A stretch of DNA of 64,000 bases from Caulobacter sp. GTDB lineage: Bacteria; Pseudomonadota; Alphaproteobacteria; Caulobacterales; Caulobacteraceae. Positions 1 through 9,754 of this stretch are shown in pieces (positions within the stretch are counted from its first letter, which is position 1; each line of letters starts with the position of its first letter). Position numbers and translations under genes: made by a program. The DNA lies in NCBI GenBank assembly GCA_016125585.1, contig WGLL01000010.1, forward strand, positions 1 to 64,000, read 5' to 3'. A model generated the notes under the pieces. The model ran no database searches, had not been told where the DNA came from, and worked only from the letters and a program-made list of their open reading frames with translations.

Positions 1-1
1 C

Positions 2-160
2 AAGCTGCGCGAAGGCGTGGAAATGATCATGCCGGGCGACAACGCCGAACTGGACGTGGAACTGATCACCCCGATCGCCATGGACCAGGGCCTGCGCTTC
101 GCCATCCGCGAAGGCGGCCGCACCGTCGGCGCCGGCGTGGTGAGCAAGATCGTCGAGTAA
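2..160 (+). CDS. tuf: Elongation factor Tu, C-terminal fragment
   Basis: This is the last 52 codons of EF-Tu, the GTPase that delivers aminoacyl-tRNA to the ribosome; the gene starts before the window. The visible residues form the end of the third beta-barrel domain and contain the family landmarks [28 protein letters not shown] and GAGVVSKI before the stop. A strong intrinsic terminator lies about 35 bases downstream, so this is the end of its transcript. Identification is close to certain from the conserved C-terminus. The neighbour genes usual after one tuf copy in proteobacteria (tRNA-Trp, secE) are not present here. Confidence 0.97.
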   Translation, partial: KLREGVEMIMPGDNAELDVELITPIAMDQGLRFAIREGGRTVGAGVVSKIVE

Positions 161-193
161 TCCCGACGATCAGCCACGGCTGAACGACAAGCG

Positions 194-224
194 AAGGCCC
201 CGGTGGAAACACCGGGGCCTTTTG
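194..224 (+). terminator. Intrinsic terminator of tuf
   Basis: An 11-12 bp perfect GC-rich stem (AGGCCCCGGTG pairing with CACCGGGGCCT) closes a GAAA tetraloop and is followed by TTTT. It sits 34 bases after the tuf stop, the expected place for rho-independent termination. Confidence 0.92.
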
Positions 225-256
225 CTATGAGCTCACGCGCAATCAGCCCTTCTTCA

Positions 257-348
257 CCGTCATCCCGGACGCCCTCGGGCGATCCGGGATCCAGGGGCGG
301 CCCATCGAGGTCCCGGACAGCCCGCTTCGCGGCCTTCCGGGATGACGG
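257..348. repeat. Palindromic repeat, GTCATCCCGGA type
   Basis: A 13 bp inverted pair (CCGTCATCCCGGA at 257-269, TCCGGGATGACGG at 336-348) encloses about 66 bases that contain a further GATCCGGGATC palindrome. Similar elements are scattered between genes in many proteobacteria. It lies between the tuf terminator and the HNH gene, and no protein is evident in it. Confidence 0.7.
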
Positions 349-466
349 ACAAGGGGGTTTCGGGTTCTGACGTTATTGACGGTCGGTTGCAGGGCGATCG
401 AGGACGCCGCTGGACCGATACCCGACCCCACTTGTTACCGTTCCCGTCCCATGACCAGATGCTCGC

Positions 467-1378
467 ATGAAGGGTGTGTTCGACTGCAGGCCGGCCTCCG
501 CCTATGACGACGATCTGGTGGAGCGCTACCACTTCCCGGACCGCTATCTGCCTGCGGCCCGCGACATGCTGGGCGATTGGATCGTCTATCGCGAGCCACG
601 GCGAAATGGTGGACGGGAGGCCTATATCGCCGTCGCCCGGGTGACCGGTATCGAGCCCGACTCCCAGCTCGCGGGCCATCATTACGCTCGTCTCCACGAC
701 TTTCTGGAATTCGACCAACCGGTGCCGTTTCGCGACGGCCAAGGCTATCGGGAAGCGCCCCTGAATCAATTGGCGGACCGTACCGCGGCCGGCCGGTCAC
801 TGCAGGGACGATCGATCCGGCCGCTTGCGGAGGACGACTTCGCGGCGATCGTTTCAATGGGTCTTCGGGAAACTCTTGCGCCGGAAAACGCCCGACGACT
901 TAATCTTGATCTGGTCGACGATCCGCAACCGGGCATGGGCGAAGCGCCAATTGTCTGGGACCCGCAAGACCGAGTCGTTTCTCAAGTACTCCTCAACCGG
1001 AAAATCCGCGACGCCGCTTTCCGGCGCGCTGTGGTCGACGCCTACGACAGCACCTGCGCGGTGAGCGGCCTGCGCATCATCAACGGCGGCGGGCGCGCGG
1101 AGGTTCAGGCGGCTCACATCTGGCCTGTTGCAGAAGGTGGCCCTGATGTCGTTCAGAACGGCATCGCGCTCTCGGCCACCGCCCATTGGCTATTCGACCG
1201 CCACATGATTTCCCTGACCGACGACTACCGATTGCTCGTCTCCCACAACAAGGTCCCGGCTCAGCTTCAACAGCTGTTCGAAGGCCAGATGGAGCGGATC
1301 AGGCTCCCTGCCGACAGGCGTTTATGGCCGCATGTCCCATACGTCCGGGCGCATCGAGAGAAGTTCGCCAGCGGCTGA
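467..1378 (+). CDS. HNH endonuclease family protein
   Basis: A 303-residue protein with a C-terminal HNH nuclease fold of the HNH_2 type. The motif is seen as C-AVSG around residue 200, QAAHIWP with the first His, QNGIAL with the Asn, and LFDRH with the last His, all in order within residues 195-250. The first 170 residues are not recognised; residues 70-90 (LAGHHYARLHDFLEF) could belong to a DNA- or modification-reading domain, which is a guess. Proteins of this build are often stand-alone restriction-like enzymes. ATG start with no strong Shine-Dalgarno sequence. It is not in an operon: a terminator lies upstream and a convergent gene 9 bases downstream. Confidence 0.8.
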   Translation: MKGVFDCRPASAYDDDLVERYHFPDRYLPAARDMLGDWIVYREPRRNGGREAYIAVARVTGIEPDSQLAGHHYARLHDFLEFDQPVPFRDGQGYREAPLNQLADRTAAGRSLQGRSIRPLAEDDFAAIVSMGLRETLAPENARRLNLDLVDDPQPGMGEAPIVWDPQDRVVSQVLLNRKIRDAAFRRAVVDAYDSTCAVSGLRIINGGGRAEVQAAHIWPVAEGGPDVVQNGIALSATAHWLFDRHMISLTDDYRLLVSHNKVPAQLQQLFEGQMERIRLPADRRLWPHVPYVRAHREKFASG

Positions 1379-1387
1379 TCCTCCCCC

Positions 1388-1990
1388 CTAATCCCCCAAC
1401 CCCCGCCGCCACGCCGCCCGCCGGTTGCGCAGCACGATGTCGTCCATCTCGAACACCTCGGCGCGGCCCTCGGCCATCCAGCGGGCGCGGTCGGCTTCGG
1501 CGACGGGGGCCTGGGCCAGCATTTTCGCCAGGGCGGCCTGTTTGTCGGCCAGTTTGAAGCGGACGCGCTTGCGCACCACGCCGGTGCGGGGGTCGGTGGC
1601 CTGGTCGATGATCAGTTCGCGCACCGCCGCCGCCTTGGCCCGGTCCAGCCGGGTCAGGTCGAGGTCGAGGTCGCCGGCGGCGTCGACCTCCACATAGTCG
1701 AGCAGGTTGGCGAAGGCCAGGTTGGCCAGCTCGCGCTGCACCGCCGTCCTGTCCGGCGGCCGCTCGGGGCCCGGCGGCGCCGGGGCGCCGTGCAGGGCCG
1801 CCCGCACCCCCTCATGCTTCAGCAGGTCGCGGCCGGTCCATTTGGCGCTGGCCGGGCTGTAGCCGGCCCGCCGCGCCGCCGCCGCCGCGCAGCGGTCGAC
1901 GGCGAATTCCTGCACGAACCGCCGTTGCCGGGCGGTCAGGCCGGGCGCGTCGGTCGGTTCAGGCGGGCCGGGAAGGGGGGAGGGCGGCAT
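1388..1990 (-). CDS. Orphan terminase small subunit-like protein (copy 1)
   Basis: A 200-residue protein with the N-terminal helix-turn-helix typical of phage terminase small subunits (Terminase_2): LTARQRRFVQEFAVD near residue 27, then AARRAGYS and a DLLKHEGVRAAL segment. The middle part (ANLLDYVEVDAAGDLDLD, then KADKQAALAKML-like) matches the part of the family that follows the DNA-binding domain. I chose the ATG at 1990 because AAGGA stands 7 bases upstream; a longer in-frame reading upstream is GC-biased filler. No large terminase, portal or capsid gene is nearby, so it is a solo gene, possibly domesticated as a DNA-binding protein. A paralogue lies at 21767-22378 with a nearly identical upstream element. 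Confidence 0.75.
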   Translation of the reverse strand: MPPSPLPGPPEPTDAPGLTARQRRFVQEFAVDRCAAAAARRAGYSPASAKWTGRDLLKHEGVRAALHGAPAPPGPERPPDRTAVQRELANLAFANLLDYVEVDAAGDLDLDLTRLDRAKAAAVRELIIDQATDPRTGVVRKRVRFKLADKQAALAKMLAQAPVAEADRARWMAEGRAEVFEMDDIVLRNRRAAWRRGLGD

Positions 1991-2000
1991 CGGCGGGTCC

Positions 2001-2028
2001 TTATCGAAGCGGCCCCCCATTATCCCAC
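2001..2028 (-). promoter_or_regulatory. Shared upstream element, copy a (ATAAT + CCGCTTCGATAA)
   Basis: On the minus strand the sequence reads GGGATAAT, six bases, then CCGCTTCGATAAGGA, ending in the Shine-Dalgarno sequence of the terminase-like gene. The same arrangement, with seven bases between, stands before the second terminase-like gene. GATAAT fits a -10 box and would place the transcript start in the CCGCTTCG part. No clear -35 is visible. Function is inferred from position and recurrence. Confidence 0.5.
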
Positions 2029-2391
2029 GCCGGGCGGCAAAGCGTCCTCCGCCGCCTTTTCCGGGCCCCCAGGTCCCGCCCCGCCGACGCCGCCCCCCTT
2101 GACCCCCGCCGGCCCCCGCCGCGTCCCCGCCATCGCCCCGCCATCGCCCCCCGGGTCCGCCGCCGCCGGCCTCCCGCCGCGCCCGGCCCGCCGCCGGTTG
2201 GCCCCCCCTGGACAATTTCTTGGGTCGGTCCCGCGCCCCACCTTGGGCATGCTAGACTCCACGCTGGTTCGATAAGGCCGCCCCTGGCCCGCGAGCGGCG
2301 CGGTCGCGCCCTTGTGAACCCTATCGCCGCCGAAACGCTGACTCCGCAGGGCGCGGACCGTTAGACATCCGTGATCGATGAAGGAGACCTC

Positions 2392-3838
2392 ATGACCGAC
2401 CCCGCTCCGGTTCTGGTTCTGCTCGGCGGCGCCGGGGATCTGTCGATGCGCATGCTGCTGCCCTCGCTGCTGCATCTGGAGATGGACCGCCTGCTGCCCG
2501 AGGGGCTGCGGGTCATCGCCGTCGGCCGCGCCTCCGGCGACGCCGACAGCTATCGGGCCGATGTGCGCAAGCATCTGGAAGGCCGCGATGACCTGGCCGA
2601 GGCCTGGGGCCGGCTGTCGGACCGCCTCGACTATGTCTCCGCCGACGCGGCCCAGGCGGCGGGGGCGAAGGCGCTGAAGGATCGCATCGGCGAGGCCGGG
2701 CTGGTGGTGCTCTACTACGCCCTGTCGCCGGACCTGTTCGCCCCGGTCACCCGCGCCCTGTCGGCCGCCGGCCTGATCGGCGAGACCACCCGGCTGGTGC
2801 TGGAAAAGCCGATCGGCCGCGACCTGGAGTCCAGCCGCGCCATCAACGCCGTCCTGGCCGAGGCCGCCGACGAGGCCCAGGTCTTCCGCATCGACCATTA
2901 CCTGGGCAAGGAGACGGTGCAGAACCTGATCGCCCTGCGCTTCGCCAACGCCCTGTTCGAGCCGCTGTGGAACAATCTGGCCATCGACCATGTCCAGATC
3001 ACCGTCGCCGAAACCCAGGAGGTGGGGGACCGCTGGCGCTACTACGACGCCTATGGCGCCATCCGCGACATGCTGCAGAACCACATACTGCAGCTGCTCT
3101 GCCTGGTGGCCATGGAGCCGCCGTCGGATCTCGACTCGGACGCGGTGCGCAACGAGAAGGTCAAGGTGCTGCGCTCCCTGCGCCGCTTCACGCCGGAGGC
3201 CGCCCGGGACGACAGCGTCCGCGGCCAGTATGTCGCCGGGGTGGTCGATGGACAGCCGGCGGACGCCTACGAGGCCGAGGTCGGCAAGCCGTCCGGGACC
3301 GAGACCTTCGTCGCCCTGATCGCCTGGATCGACAACTGGCGCTGGAAGGGGGTGCCCTTCTACCTGCGCACCGGCAAGCGGCTGGCCAACCGCCGCACCG
3401 AGATCGTCATCCAGTTCAAGGACGTGCCGCATTCGATCTTCGGCCCGGTGGGGGACCGCGACCTGGTTGCCAACCGTCTTGTGATTGAACTTCAGCCCGA
3501 CGAGGACATTTCCCTCACCATCATGAACAAGCGACCGGGCCTCAACGGCGAGCACATGCGCCTGCAACCCCTGCCGCTGTCCCTCAGCCTGGCCAAGGCG
3601 CTGGGCGAGGAGGGCGGCCGGCGCCGCATCGCCTACGAGCGGCTGCTGCTCGACGTGCTGCGGGGCGACCCCACCCTGTTCGTCCGCCGCGACGAGGTCG
3701 AGGAGGCCTGGCGCTTCGTCGATGGCGTGGCCGAGGCCTGGACCGAAGCGGGGGTGGAGCCGCGTCCCTATGCGGCCGGGACCAACGGCCCCAAGGGGGT
3801 CGATGGTCTGATCGAGCGCTACACGGGCCGGCACTGGA

Positions 3839-3846
<8 letters not shown>
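2392..3846 (+). CDS. zwf: Glucose-6-phosphate 1-dehydrogenase
   Basis: A 484-residue enzyme that oxidises glucose-6-phosphate to 6-phosphogluconolactone with NAD(P)+, the first step into the Entner-Doudoroff and pentose phosphate routes. The coenzyme loop LLGGAGDLS is at residues 10-18 and the active-site signature RIDHYLGKE at about 166-174, followed by WNNLAIDHVQI and FYLRTGKRL in the C-terminal domain. Length is normal for the family. I chose the ATG at 2392 because AAGGAG lies 6 bases upstream; an in-frame GTG at 2371 lacks this. The gene overlaps pgl by 8 bases and begins the zwf-pgl-edd operon. Confidence 0.97.
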
Positions 3847-4546
<700 letters not shown>

Positions 4547-4557
4547 AGGAGAGCGCC

Positions 4558-6366
4558 GTGCATCCCGTCATCGCCGAGGTCACCCGGGCCATCATCGACC
4601 GCAGTCGAGAGACCCGCGCCGCCTACCTGGCCATGATCAAGGCAGTCCACGACGACGGTCCCGGGCGCGGCAAGCTCTCCTGCGCCAACTGGGCCCACGC
4701 CTTCGCCGCCTCGCCGGGCGAGGACCGCCTGCGGGCCCTGGACCCGGCGGCGCCCAACCTCGGCATCGTCTCGGCCTACAACGACATGCTCTCGGCCCAC
4801 CAGCCGCTTGAGGCCTATCCCGCCATCATCAAGGCCGCCGCCCGCAAGGCCGGGGCCACCGCCCAGTTCGCCGGCGGGGTGCCGGCCATGTGCGACGGGG
4901 TCACCCAGGGCCAGCCGGGCATGGAGATGTCACTGTTCTCGCGCGATGTCATCGCCCTGGCGGTGGGGGTGGCGCTCAGCCATGACGCCTTCGACGGGGT
5001 CATCATGCTGGGCACCTGCGACAAGATCGTGCCCGGCCTGGTGATCGGCGGCCTCTCCTTCGGCTGGCTGCCGACCATCCTGATGCCGGCCGGCCCGATG
5101 ACCAGCGGCCTGCCCAATAGCGAAAAGGCCCGCATCCGCGCCCTCTTCGCCGAGGGGAAGATCGGCCGCGAGGAACTGCTGGCCGCCGAACAGGCCAGCT
5201 ACCACGGCCCCGGCACCTGCACCTTCTACGGCACCGCCAATTCCAACCAGATGCTGATGGAGCTGATGGGGCTGCATCTGCCGGGCTCGGCCTTCGTCAC
5301 CCCGGGAACCCCGCTGCGCGAGGCCCTGGTCGCCGCCGCCGCCGAGCGCTGCGCCGCCATCGGCGTCCGCAGCGACGACTACATCCCCATGGGCCGGGTC
5401 ATCGACGAGAAGGCCATCGTCAACGGGGTGGTGGGGCTGATGGCCACCGGCGGCTCGACCAACCACTGCCTGCATCTGCCCGCCATGGCGGCGGCGGCCG
5501 GCATCCAGTTGACCCTCGAGGACATGGACGCCATCTCGCGGGTCACCCCGCTGATGGCCCGGGTCTATCCCAACGGCCAAGCCGACGTGAACCACTTCCA
5601 GGCCGCCGGCGGGCTGGCCTTCGTCACCCGCCAGCTGCTCGACGCCGGCCTGCTGCACGAGGATGTGCAGACCATCATGGGCCGGGGCCTGTCGCGCTAC
5701 GCCTGCGAGCCGGAGCTGCGGGACGGGACCCTGGTCTGGCGCGACGCCGCCGGGGCCAGCCTCGACCATGACACCCTGCGGCCAGCCGCCGATCCCTTCG
5801 AGCCGGAAGGGGGCCTGCGGCTGCTGACCGGCCCCCTCGGCCGGGCGATCATCAAGGTCAGCGCCGTCAAGCCGGCCCACCGCAAGGTCGTCGCCCCGGC
5901 GGTGGTGTTCGACAGCCAGGCCGACTACCTGGCCGCCTTCAAGCGCGGCGACCTCGACCGCGACTGCGTGGCGGTGGTCCGCTTCCAGGGGCCCAAGGCC
6001 AACGGCATGCCCGAGCTACACAGCCTGACCCCGCCGCTGTCGGTGCTGCAGGACCGGGGCCGCCAGGTCGCCCTGGTCACCGACGGCCGCATGTCCGGGG
6101 CGTCCGGCAAGGTGCCGGCGGCCATCCATGTCACGCCCGAGGCGCTGGAGGGCGGGGTGCTCGCGAAGGTCCGCGACGGCGACATCATCCGCCTCGACGC
6201 CACGGCCGGCCAGCTGCACATCGACGTCGATCCGGCGGAGCTGGCGGCCCGCCCGGCCGCCCCGCCCCCGGTCCTGGCGCCGGGATACGGCCGCCAGCTG
6301 TTCTCGGCCTTCCGGGGCATGGTCGGCGCCGCCGACGCCGGAGCGTCCGTACTTTTCGAAAAATGA
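4558..6366 (+). CDS. edd: Phosphogluconate dehydratase
   Basis: A 602-residue Entner-Doudoroff dehydratase of the IlvD/Edd family, which converts 6-phosphogluconate to 2-keto-3-deoxy-6-phosphogluconate with an iron-sulfur cluster. Candidate cluster cysteines are in [15 protein letters not shown] (about residue 111), [10 protein letters not shown] (about 153) and [13 protein letters not shown] (about 220). The C-terminal [16 protein letters not shown] is also typical. GTG start with AAGGAG 7 bases upstream. It closes the operon; glucokinase (glk), which follows edd in Caulobacter crescentus, and eda are absent here, and 430 non-coding bases follow. Confidence 0.96.
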   Translation: MHPVIAEVTRAIIDRSRETRAAYLAMIKAVHDDGPGRGKLSCANWAHAFAASPGEDRLRALDPAAPNLGIVSAYNDMLSAHQPLEAYPAIIKAAARKAGATAQFAGGVPAMCDGVTQGQPGMEMSLFSRDVIALAVGVALSHDAFDGVIMLGTCDKIVPGLVIGGLSFGWLPTILMPAGPMTSGLPNSEKARIRALFAEGKIGREELLAAEQASYHGPGTCTFYGTANSNQMLMELMGLHLPGSAFVTPGTPLREALVAAAAERCAAIGVRSDDYIPMGRVIDEKAIVNGVVGLMATGGSTNHCLHLPAMAAAAGIQLTLEDMDAISRVTPLMARVYPNGQADVNHFQAAGGLAFVTRQLLDAGLLHEDVQTIMGRGLSRYACEPELRDGTLVWRDAAGASLDHDTLRPAADPFEPEGGLRLLTGPLGRAIIKVSAVKPAHRKVVAPAVVFDSQADYLAAFKRGDLDRDCVAVVRFQGPKANGMPELHSLTPPLSVLQDRGRQVALVTDGRMSGASGKVPAAIHVTPEALEGGVLAKVRDGDIIRLDATAGQLHIDVDPAELAARPAAPPPVLAPGYGRQLFSAFRGMVGAADAGASVLFEK

Positions 6367-6796
6367 TCGGACGACGTTCCGTGAACGTCAACGTAAAGTC
6401 CTGCGACGAACCGCCACGGGCTGGTGTGGCGAGATTGTGTCACTGACGCTACGGTTTGACGTCTTGCCGGTTGACGCAGGGTGAAAACATACCGCATCAT
6501 CGAACAGTTGTTCGTCGGTCTGTCGGCGAACCCGTTGGCCAGTTCGAAGGGGATGCATTGGCGCGATCGCCGATCCCGAGTTTGACGTTGGAATCCCGGG
6601 CCGCGATGGCGGCGACCGGCGAGCCCGTCTCTTCGACTTCCGTCCAGAACATCGACGCGTCAGCCTGCGGGACCGGCGCGTCCGTGCAACGCCTTGCCGG
6701 AGGAGCAACCCCCGGAAGCGGATAGATCAATCAGACCCGGCCACCGACGCTCGAACACAAGAAGCGCGGGGCCATTGAAACAACAGGGAGGGACTT
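6367..6796. other. Non-coding region between edd and TonB receptor gene
   Basis: This 430-base stretch has no convincing reading frame on either strand. It begins with a perfect 7-3-7 palindrome (6373-6389) and contains two TTGACG hexamers (about 6456 and 6471), but no well-spaced -10 box could be assigned. It ends with the GGGAGGG ribosome binding site of the receptor gene. It probably carries the promoter and a long leader for the receptor. Confidence 0.5.
6373..6389. promoter_or_regulatory. Perfect palindrome after edd, possible operator
   Basis: GACGTTC, three bases CGT, then GAACGTC forms a perfect 7-3-7 inverted repeat starting 7 bases after the edd stop. There is no T-run, so it is not an intrinsic terminator. 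It has the size and symmetry of a repressor operator and could control the receptor gene downstream; this is inference. Confidence 0.35.
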
Positions 6797-9670
6797 ATGC
6801 GTAGACTAGCGTATCTCGCGGGCGGCTCGGCGCTCGCACTGGCCATGTCGGTCGGGTTTGGCGGCATCGCCGCGGCCCAGAGCGAACCCAACGAGGTTTC
6901 CGAAGTCGTCATCACCGGCTCGCTGATCGCCGGCACGCCGGAAGACGCGGCCCTGCCGGTCGACGTCATCGGCGCCGACGAACTGACCAAGCAGGGTTCG
7001 CCCAGCACGGTCGAACTGCTCAAGAGCCTGTCGGTCAGCTCCGGCGTGCTCGGCGACACCAACCAGTTCGACGCCCGCGCCCAGGGCTCCGAAGGCTCGG
7101 GCTCGGTCAACCTGCGCGGCATCGGCGCCCAGCGGACCCTGGTCCTGCTGAACGGCCACCGCATCTCGCCCAACCCGTTCGGCCAGGTCGGCACCGGGAT
7201 CGTCGACACCAACACCATCCCCGTGGCCGCCATCGGCCGCATTGAAGTGCTGAAGGACGGCGCGGCCGCGACCTACGGCTCTGACGCCATCGCCGGCGTC
7301 GTCAACTTCATCACCCGCAAGAACTTCGAAGGCGCGGAACTGTCGGGCAGCTACACCCTGATCGACGGCTCGGACGGCGACTACACCGGCAGCATCGTCT
7401 ACGGCTACAACACCGACCGCTCCAGCCTGCTGCTGACCGCCGGCTACCAGCACCGCTCGCCCCTGTCGACGACAGAGCGCGACTGGGCCATCAAGCCCTT
7501 CGCGGCCAACCCGCAGGGCGGCTACTCGGGCGGCAACGCCATCACCACCTTCCTGCCGACCTACAGCCCCGCGCCGGGCGTCTACGCCCCGGCCGCCGGT
7601 CTTCAGACCGACTCGGGCTGCACGGTTCTGGGCGGCACCTTGGCGCCCTACTGCAACTGGAACTACACCGCCTACGACAACCTGATCGAAAAAGAGAACC
7701 GCTATCAGCTCTACGGCTCCTGGGAGCTTGAACTGACGCCGGACGCCAAGTTCCACGCCGATGTGCTGTACGCCAGCACCGACGTGCCGGAGTGGCAGAC
7801 CTCGCCATCCTACCTGGCGCTGCAGGTGCCGACCATCACGACCAACCCGGCCGCGGGAACGCTCAGCGCCGGTTACTTCGTGCCGTCGACCAACCCCGGC
7901 TACCAGCTCTACAGCGCCCAGAATCCGGGAGCCTTCCCGGCCTTCGCCAACGGTGTCTACATTCCCGGCGTTCTGTACCGGCCCTATTCGGTCGGCGGCA
8001 ACCCGATGTTCGGCGACGGCCCCTCCAAGGGTTCGCGCAACTACCGCGCCTTCCGCACCAACATCGGCCTGAACGGAACCTTCGCCAGCGGCGTCAACTA
8101 TGACTTCTCGGTGACCTACTCCGAGGAAGAAGCGACCCGCACCGGCTATGACACTGTCGTCGGCCGCTTCCAGCTGGCCCTGCGGGGCCTCGGTGGCGAG
8201 AACTGTAACGGCATCGTCGCCGGCAACCCCGGATCGACCTGCGAGTACTTCAATCCGTTCTCCAACTCGATCGCCCGCAACACCATCACCGGCGCGGTCA
8301 ATCCCAACTATGACTCGTCGGTCGCCAACAGTGCTGACCTCACCCGCTGGTTCTTCCAGAAGCTCTCGACGACCCAACGCCAGTACATCTGGGTGGTTGA
8401 CGGCCTGTTCAGCGGCAAGACCGGCATCACCCTGCCGGGCGGCGACGTGGCCTGGGCCCTGGGCGCGCAGTATCGCAAAGACGGTTACACCGCCGCCTAC
8501 AACGATCTGAGCAACCTGAACGTCAATCCCTGCATCGATACGCCGATCAACGGCTCCACCACCTGCGCGGTCCGCAACGGCCCGTTCATGTTCCTCGGCG
8601 GCGGCACGCCGTCGCAGATCACCGGGGACAACTACGCCGTCTTCGGGGAACTGAGCATCCCGATCCTCGACAACCTCCAGGCCAGCCTGGCGCTGCGCTA
8701 TGAGGACTACGGCGGCGCCGTGGGTTCGACCACCGATCCCAAACTGTCGCTGCGCTACCAGGCGACCGACTGGCTGGCCTTCCGCGGCTCGGTCGGCACC
8801 ACCTTCCGCGGTCCGCCGATCACCACCCTGGCCGGCGGTTCGGTGACCTCGCTGCAGTATCTCTTCGGGTCCTTCCGGGCCGTGGACATCTACGGCAACA
8901 GCAGCCTGGCTCCGGAATCGGCGACTACCTACAACCTCGGCGTTCTGGTCAACGCCGGCGGCTTCAAGGCCAGCGTCGACTACTGGAACTTCGACTTCAC
9001 CAATCCGATCGTGGCCGAACCGGTCTCGGGCATCCTCAACGCGATGTTCCCGACCGCCGGAGCCGGCAACTGCGGTGTTGCGGCCTACGCCGGACTGCAG
9101 GCGCGCTTCACCTTCCAGGGCGCTTGCAACTCGGCCAACATTTCCCGCATCCGGGTCAATTCGGTCAACGGTTCCGGGGTCAAGACCTCCGGCATCGACT
9201 TCATGGCTGAATATGGCTTCGACGTGGGCGACAGCGAGCTGACCTTCGGTGTCAACGGCACCTACACCATCGAGTACGCCCAGGAGGCCTTCACCGTTGA
9301 AGGCATCCAGGTCGCGCCGGCCTTCGATGCCGTCGGCTTCCTGAACTACCAGACCACCGCGACGCCTCTGCCGCAGTGGAAGGGTCAGGTCTTCGCCGAA
9401 TGGAACAGCGGGCCGCACAACCTGCGGGCCACGGTCCGGTACTTCGACTCCTACAAGGATCAGCGCTTCGCCGGCGAGACCGTCGACGCCTGGACCGTGG
9501 TGGATGTCGCCTACCGCGCCTTCCTGCCCTGGGACACGACGGGCGTCATCTCGGTGACCAACCTGTTCGACGAGGATCCGCCCTTCGCCCGGCTGGACCT
9601 CAACTACGACCCCTTCACCCACAACGGCATCGGCCGGACGGTGAAGTTCAGCCTGACCAAGAAGTTCTAG
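6797..9670 (+). CDS. TonB-dependent outer membrane receptor
   Basis: A 957-residue outer membrane transporter that takes up a bulky substrate using energy passed on by TonB. It has a signal peptide (residues 1-28, ending AAAQS), a TonB-box-like VSEVVITGS, a plug domain (about 45-175, with VNLRGIGAQRTLVLLNGHR and VEVLKDGAAATYGSDAIAGVVNFITR-type landmarks) and a long beta-barrel that ends in KFSLTKKF with terminal Phe, the barrel-assembly signal. ATG start with GGGAGGG 6 bases upstream. The substrate cannot be read from the sequence; its position after the Entner-Doudoroff operon suggests a carbohydrate, which is inference. It is transcribed alone and ends in a clear terminator. Confidence 0.95.
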   Translation: MRRLAYLAGGSALALAMSVGFGGIAAAQSEPNEVSEVVITGSLIAGTPEDAALPVDVIGADELTKQGSPSTVELLKSLSVSSGVLGDTNQFDARAQGSEGSGSVNLRGIGAQRTLVLLNGHRISPNPFGQVGTGIVDTNTIPVAAIGRIEVLKDGAAATYGSDAIAGVVNFITRKNFEGAELSGSYTLIDGSDGDYTGSIVYGYNTDRSSLLLTAGYQHRSPLSTTERDWAIKPFAANPQGGYSGGNAITTFLPTYSPAPGVYAPAAGLQTDSGCTVLGGTLAPYCNWNYTAYDNLIEKENRYQLYGSWELELTPDAKFHADVLYASTDVPEWQTSPSYLALQVPTITTNPAAGTLSAGYFVPSTNPGYQLYSAQNPGAFPAFANGVYIPGVLYRPYSVGGNPMFGDGPSKGSRNYRAFRTNIGLNGTFASGVNYDFSVTYSEEEATRTGYDTVVGRFQLALRGLGGENCNGIVAGNPGSTCEYFNPFSNSIARNTITGAVNPNYDSSVANSADLTRWFFQKLSTTQRQYIWVVDGLFSGKTGITLPGGDVAWALGAQYRKDGYTAAYNDLSNLNVNPCIDTPINGSTTCAVRNGPFMFLGGGTPSQITGDNYAVFGELSIPILDNLQASLALRYEDYGGAVGSTTDPKLSLRYQATDWLAFRGSVGTTFRGPPITTLAGGSVTSLQYLFGSFRAVDIYGNSSLAPESATTYNLGVLVNAGGFKASVDYWNFDFTNPIVAEPVSGILNAMFPTAGAGNCGVAAYAGLQARFTFQGACNSANISRIRVNSVNGSGVKTSGIDFMAEYGFDVGDSELTFGVNGTYTIEYAQEAFTVEGIQVAPAFDAVGFLNYQTTATPLPQWKGQVFAEWNSGPHNLRATVRYFDSYKDQRFAGETVDAWTVVDVAYRAFLPWDTTGVISVTNLFDEDPPFARLDLNYDPFTHNGIGRTVKFSLTKKF

Positions 9671-9694
9671 TCCGGGACGCCCCGGACAGACGGG

Positions 9695-9723
9695 AAAGGG
9701 CGGCCCTCGGGCCGCCCTTTTTC
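9695..9723 (+). terminator. Intrinsic terminator of the TonB receptor gene
   Basis: A perfect stem of AAAGGGCGGCCC pairing with GGGCCGCCCTTT around a short loop, running into a T5 tract, 25 bases after the receptor stop codon. It also separates this gene from the convergent TetR-type gene. Confidence 0.92.
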
Positions 9724-9754
9724 GTTGCCGGATGGGTCGGGCGTGGGGCCCGCC

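Noticed and set aside
1388..2028. Prophage near a terminase gene
   Set aside because: No large terminase, portal, capsid, integrase or lysis genes within reach of either terminase-like gene.
2213..2250. AATTTCTTGGGTC...CGCCCCACC upstream of zwf resembles the reverse strand at 60125-60155
   Set aside because: About 25 of 35 bases match in C-rich DNA with different gaps; chance similarity between GC-rich tracts is likely.
2240..2280. GCTAGAC before zwf as a Caulobacter -10 box
   Set aside because: Resembles GCTANAWC, but no TTGACGS box at the right distance is present, so no promoter is claimed.
6806..9622. 938-codon minus-strand frame opposite the TonB receptor gene
   Set aside because: Low-complexity Gly/Val/Ala/Arg translation typical of antisense frames in high-GC DNA; the plus-strand receptor is certain.
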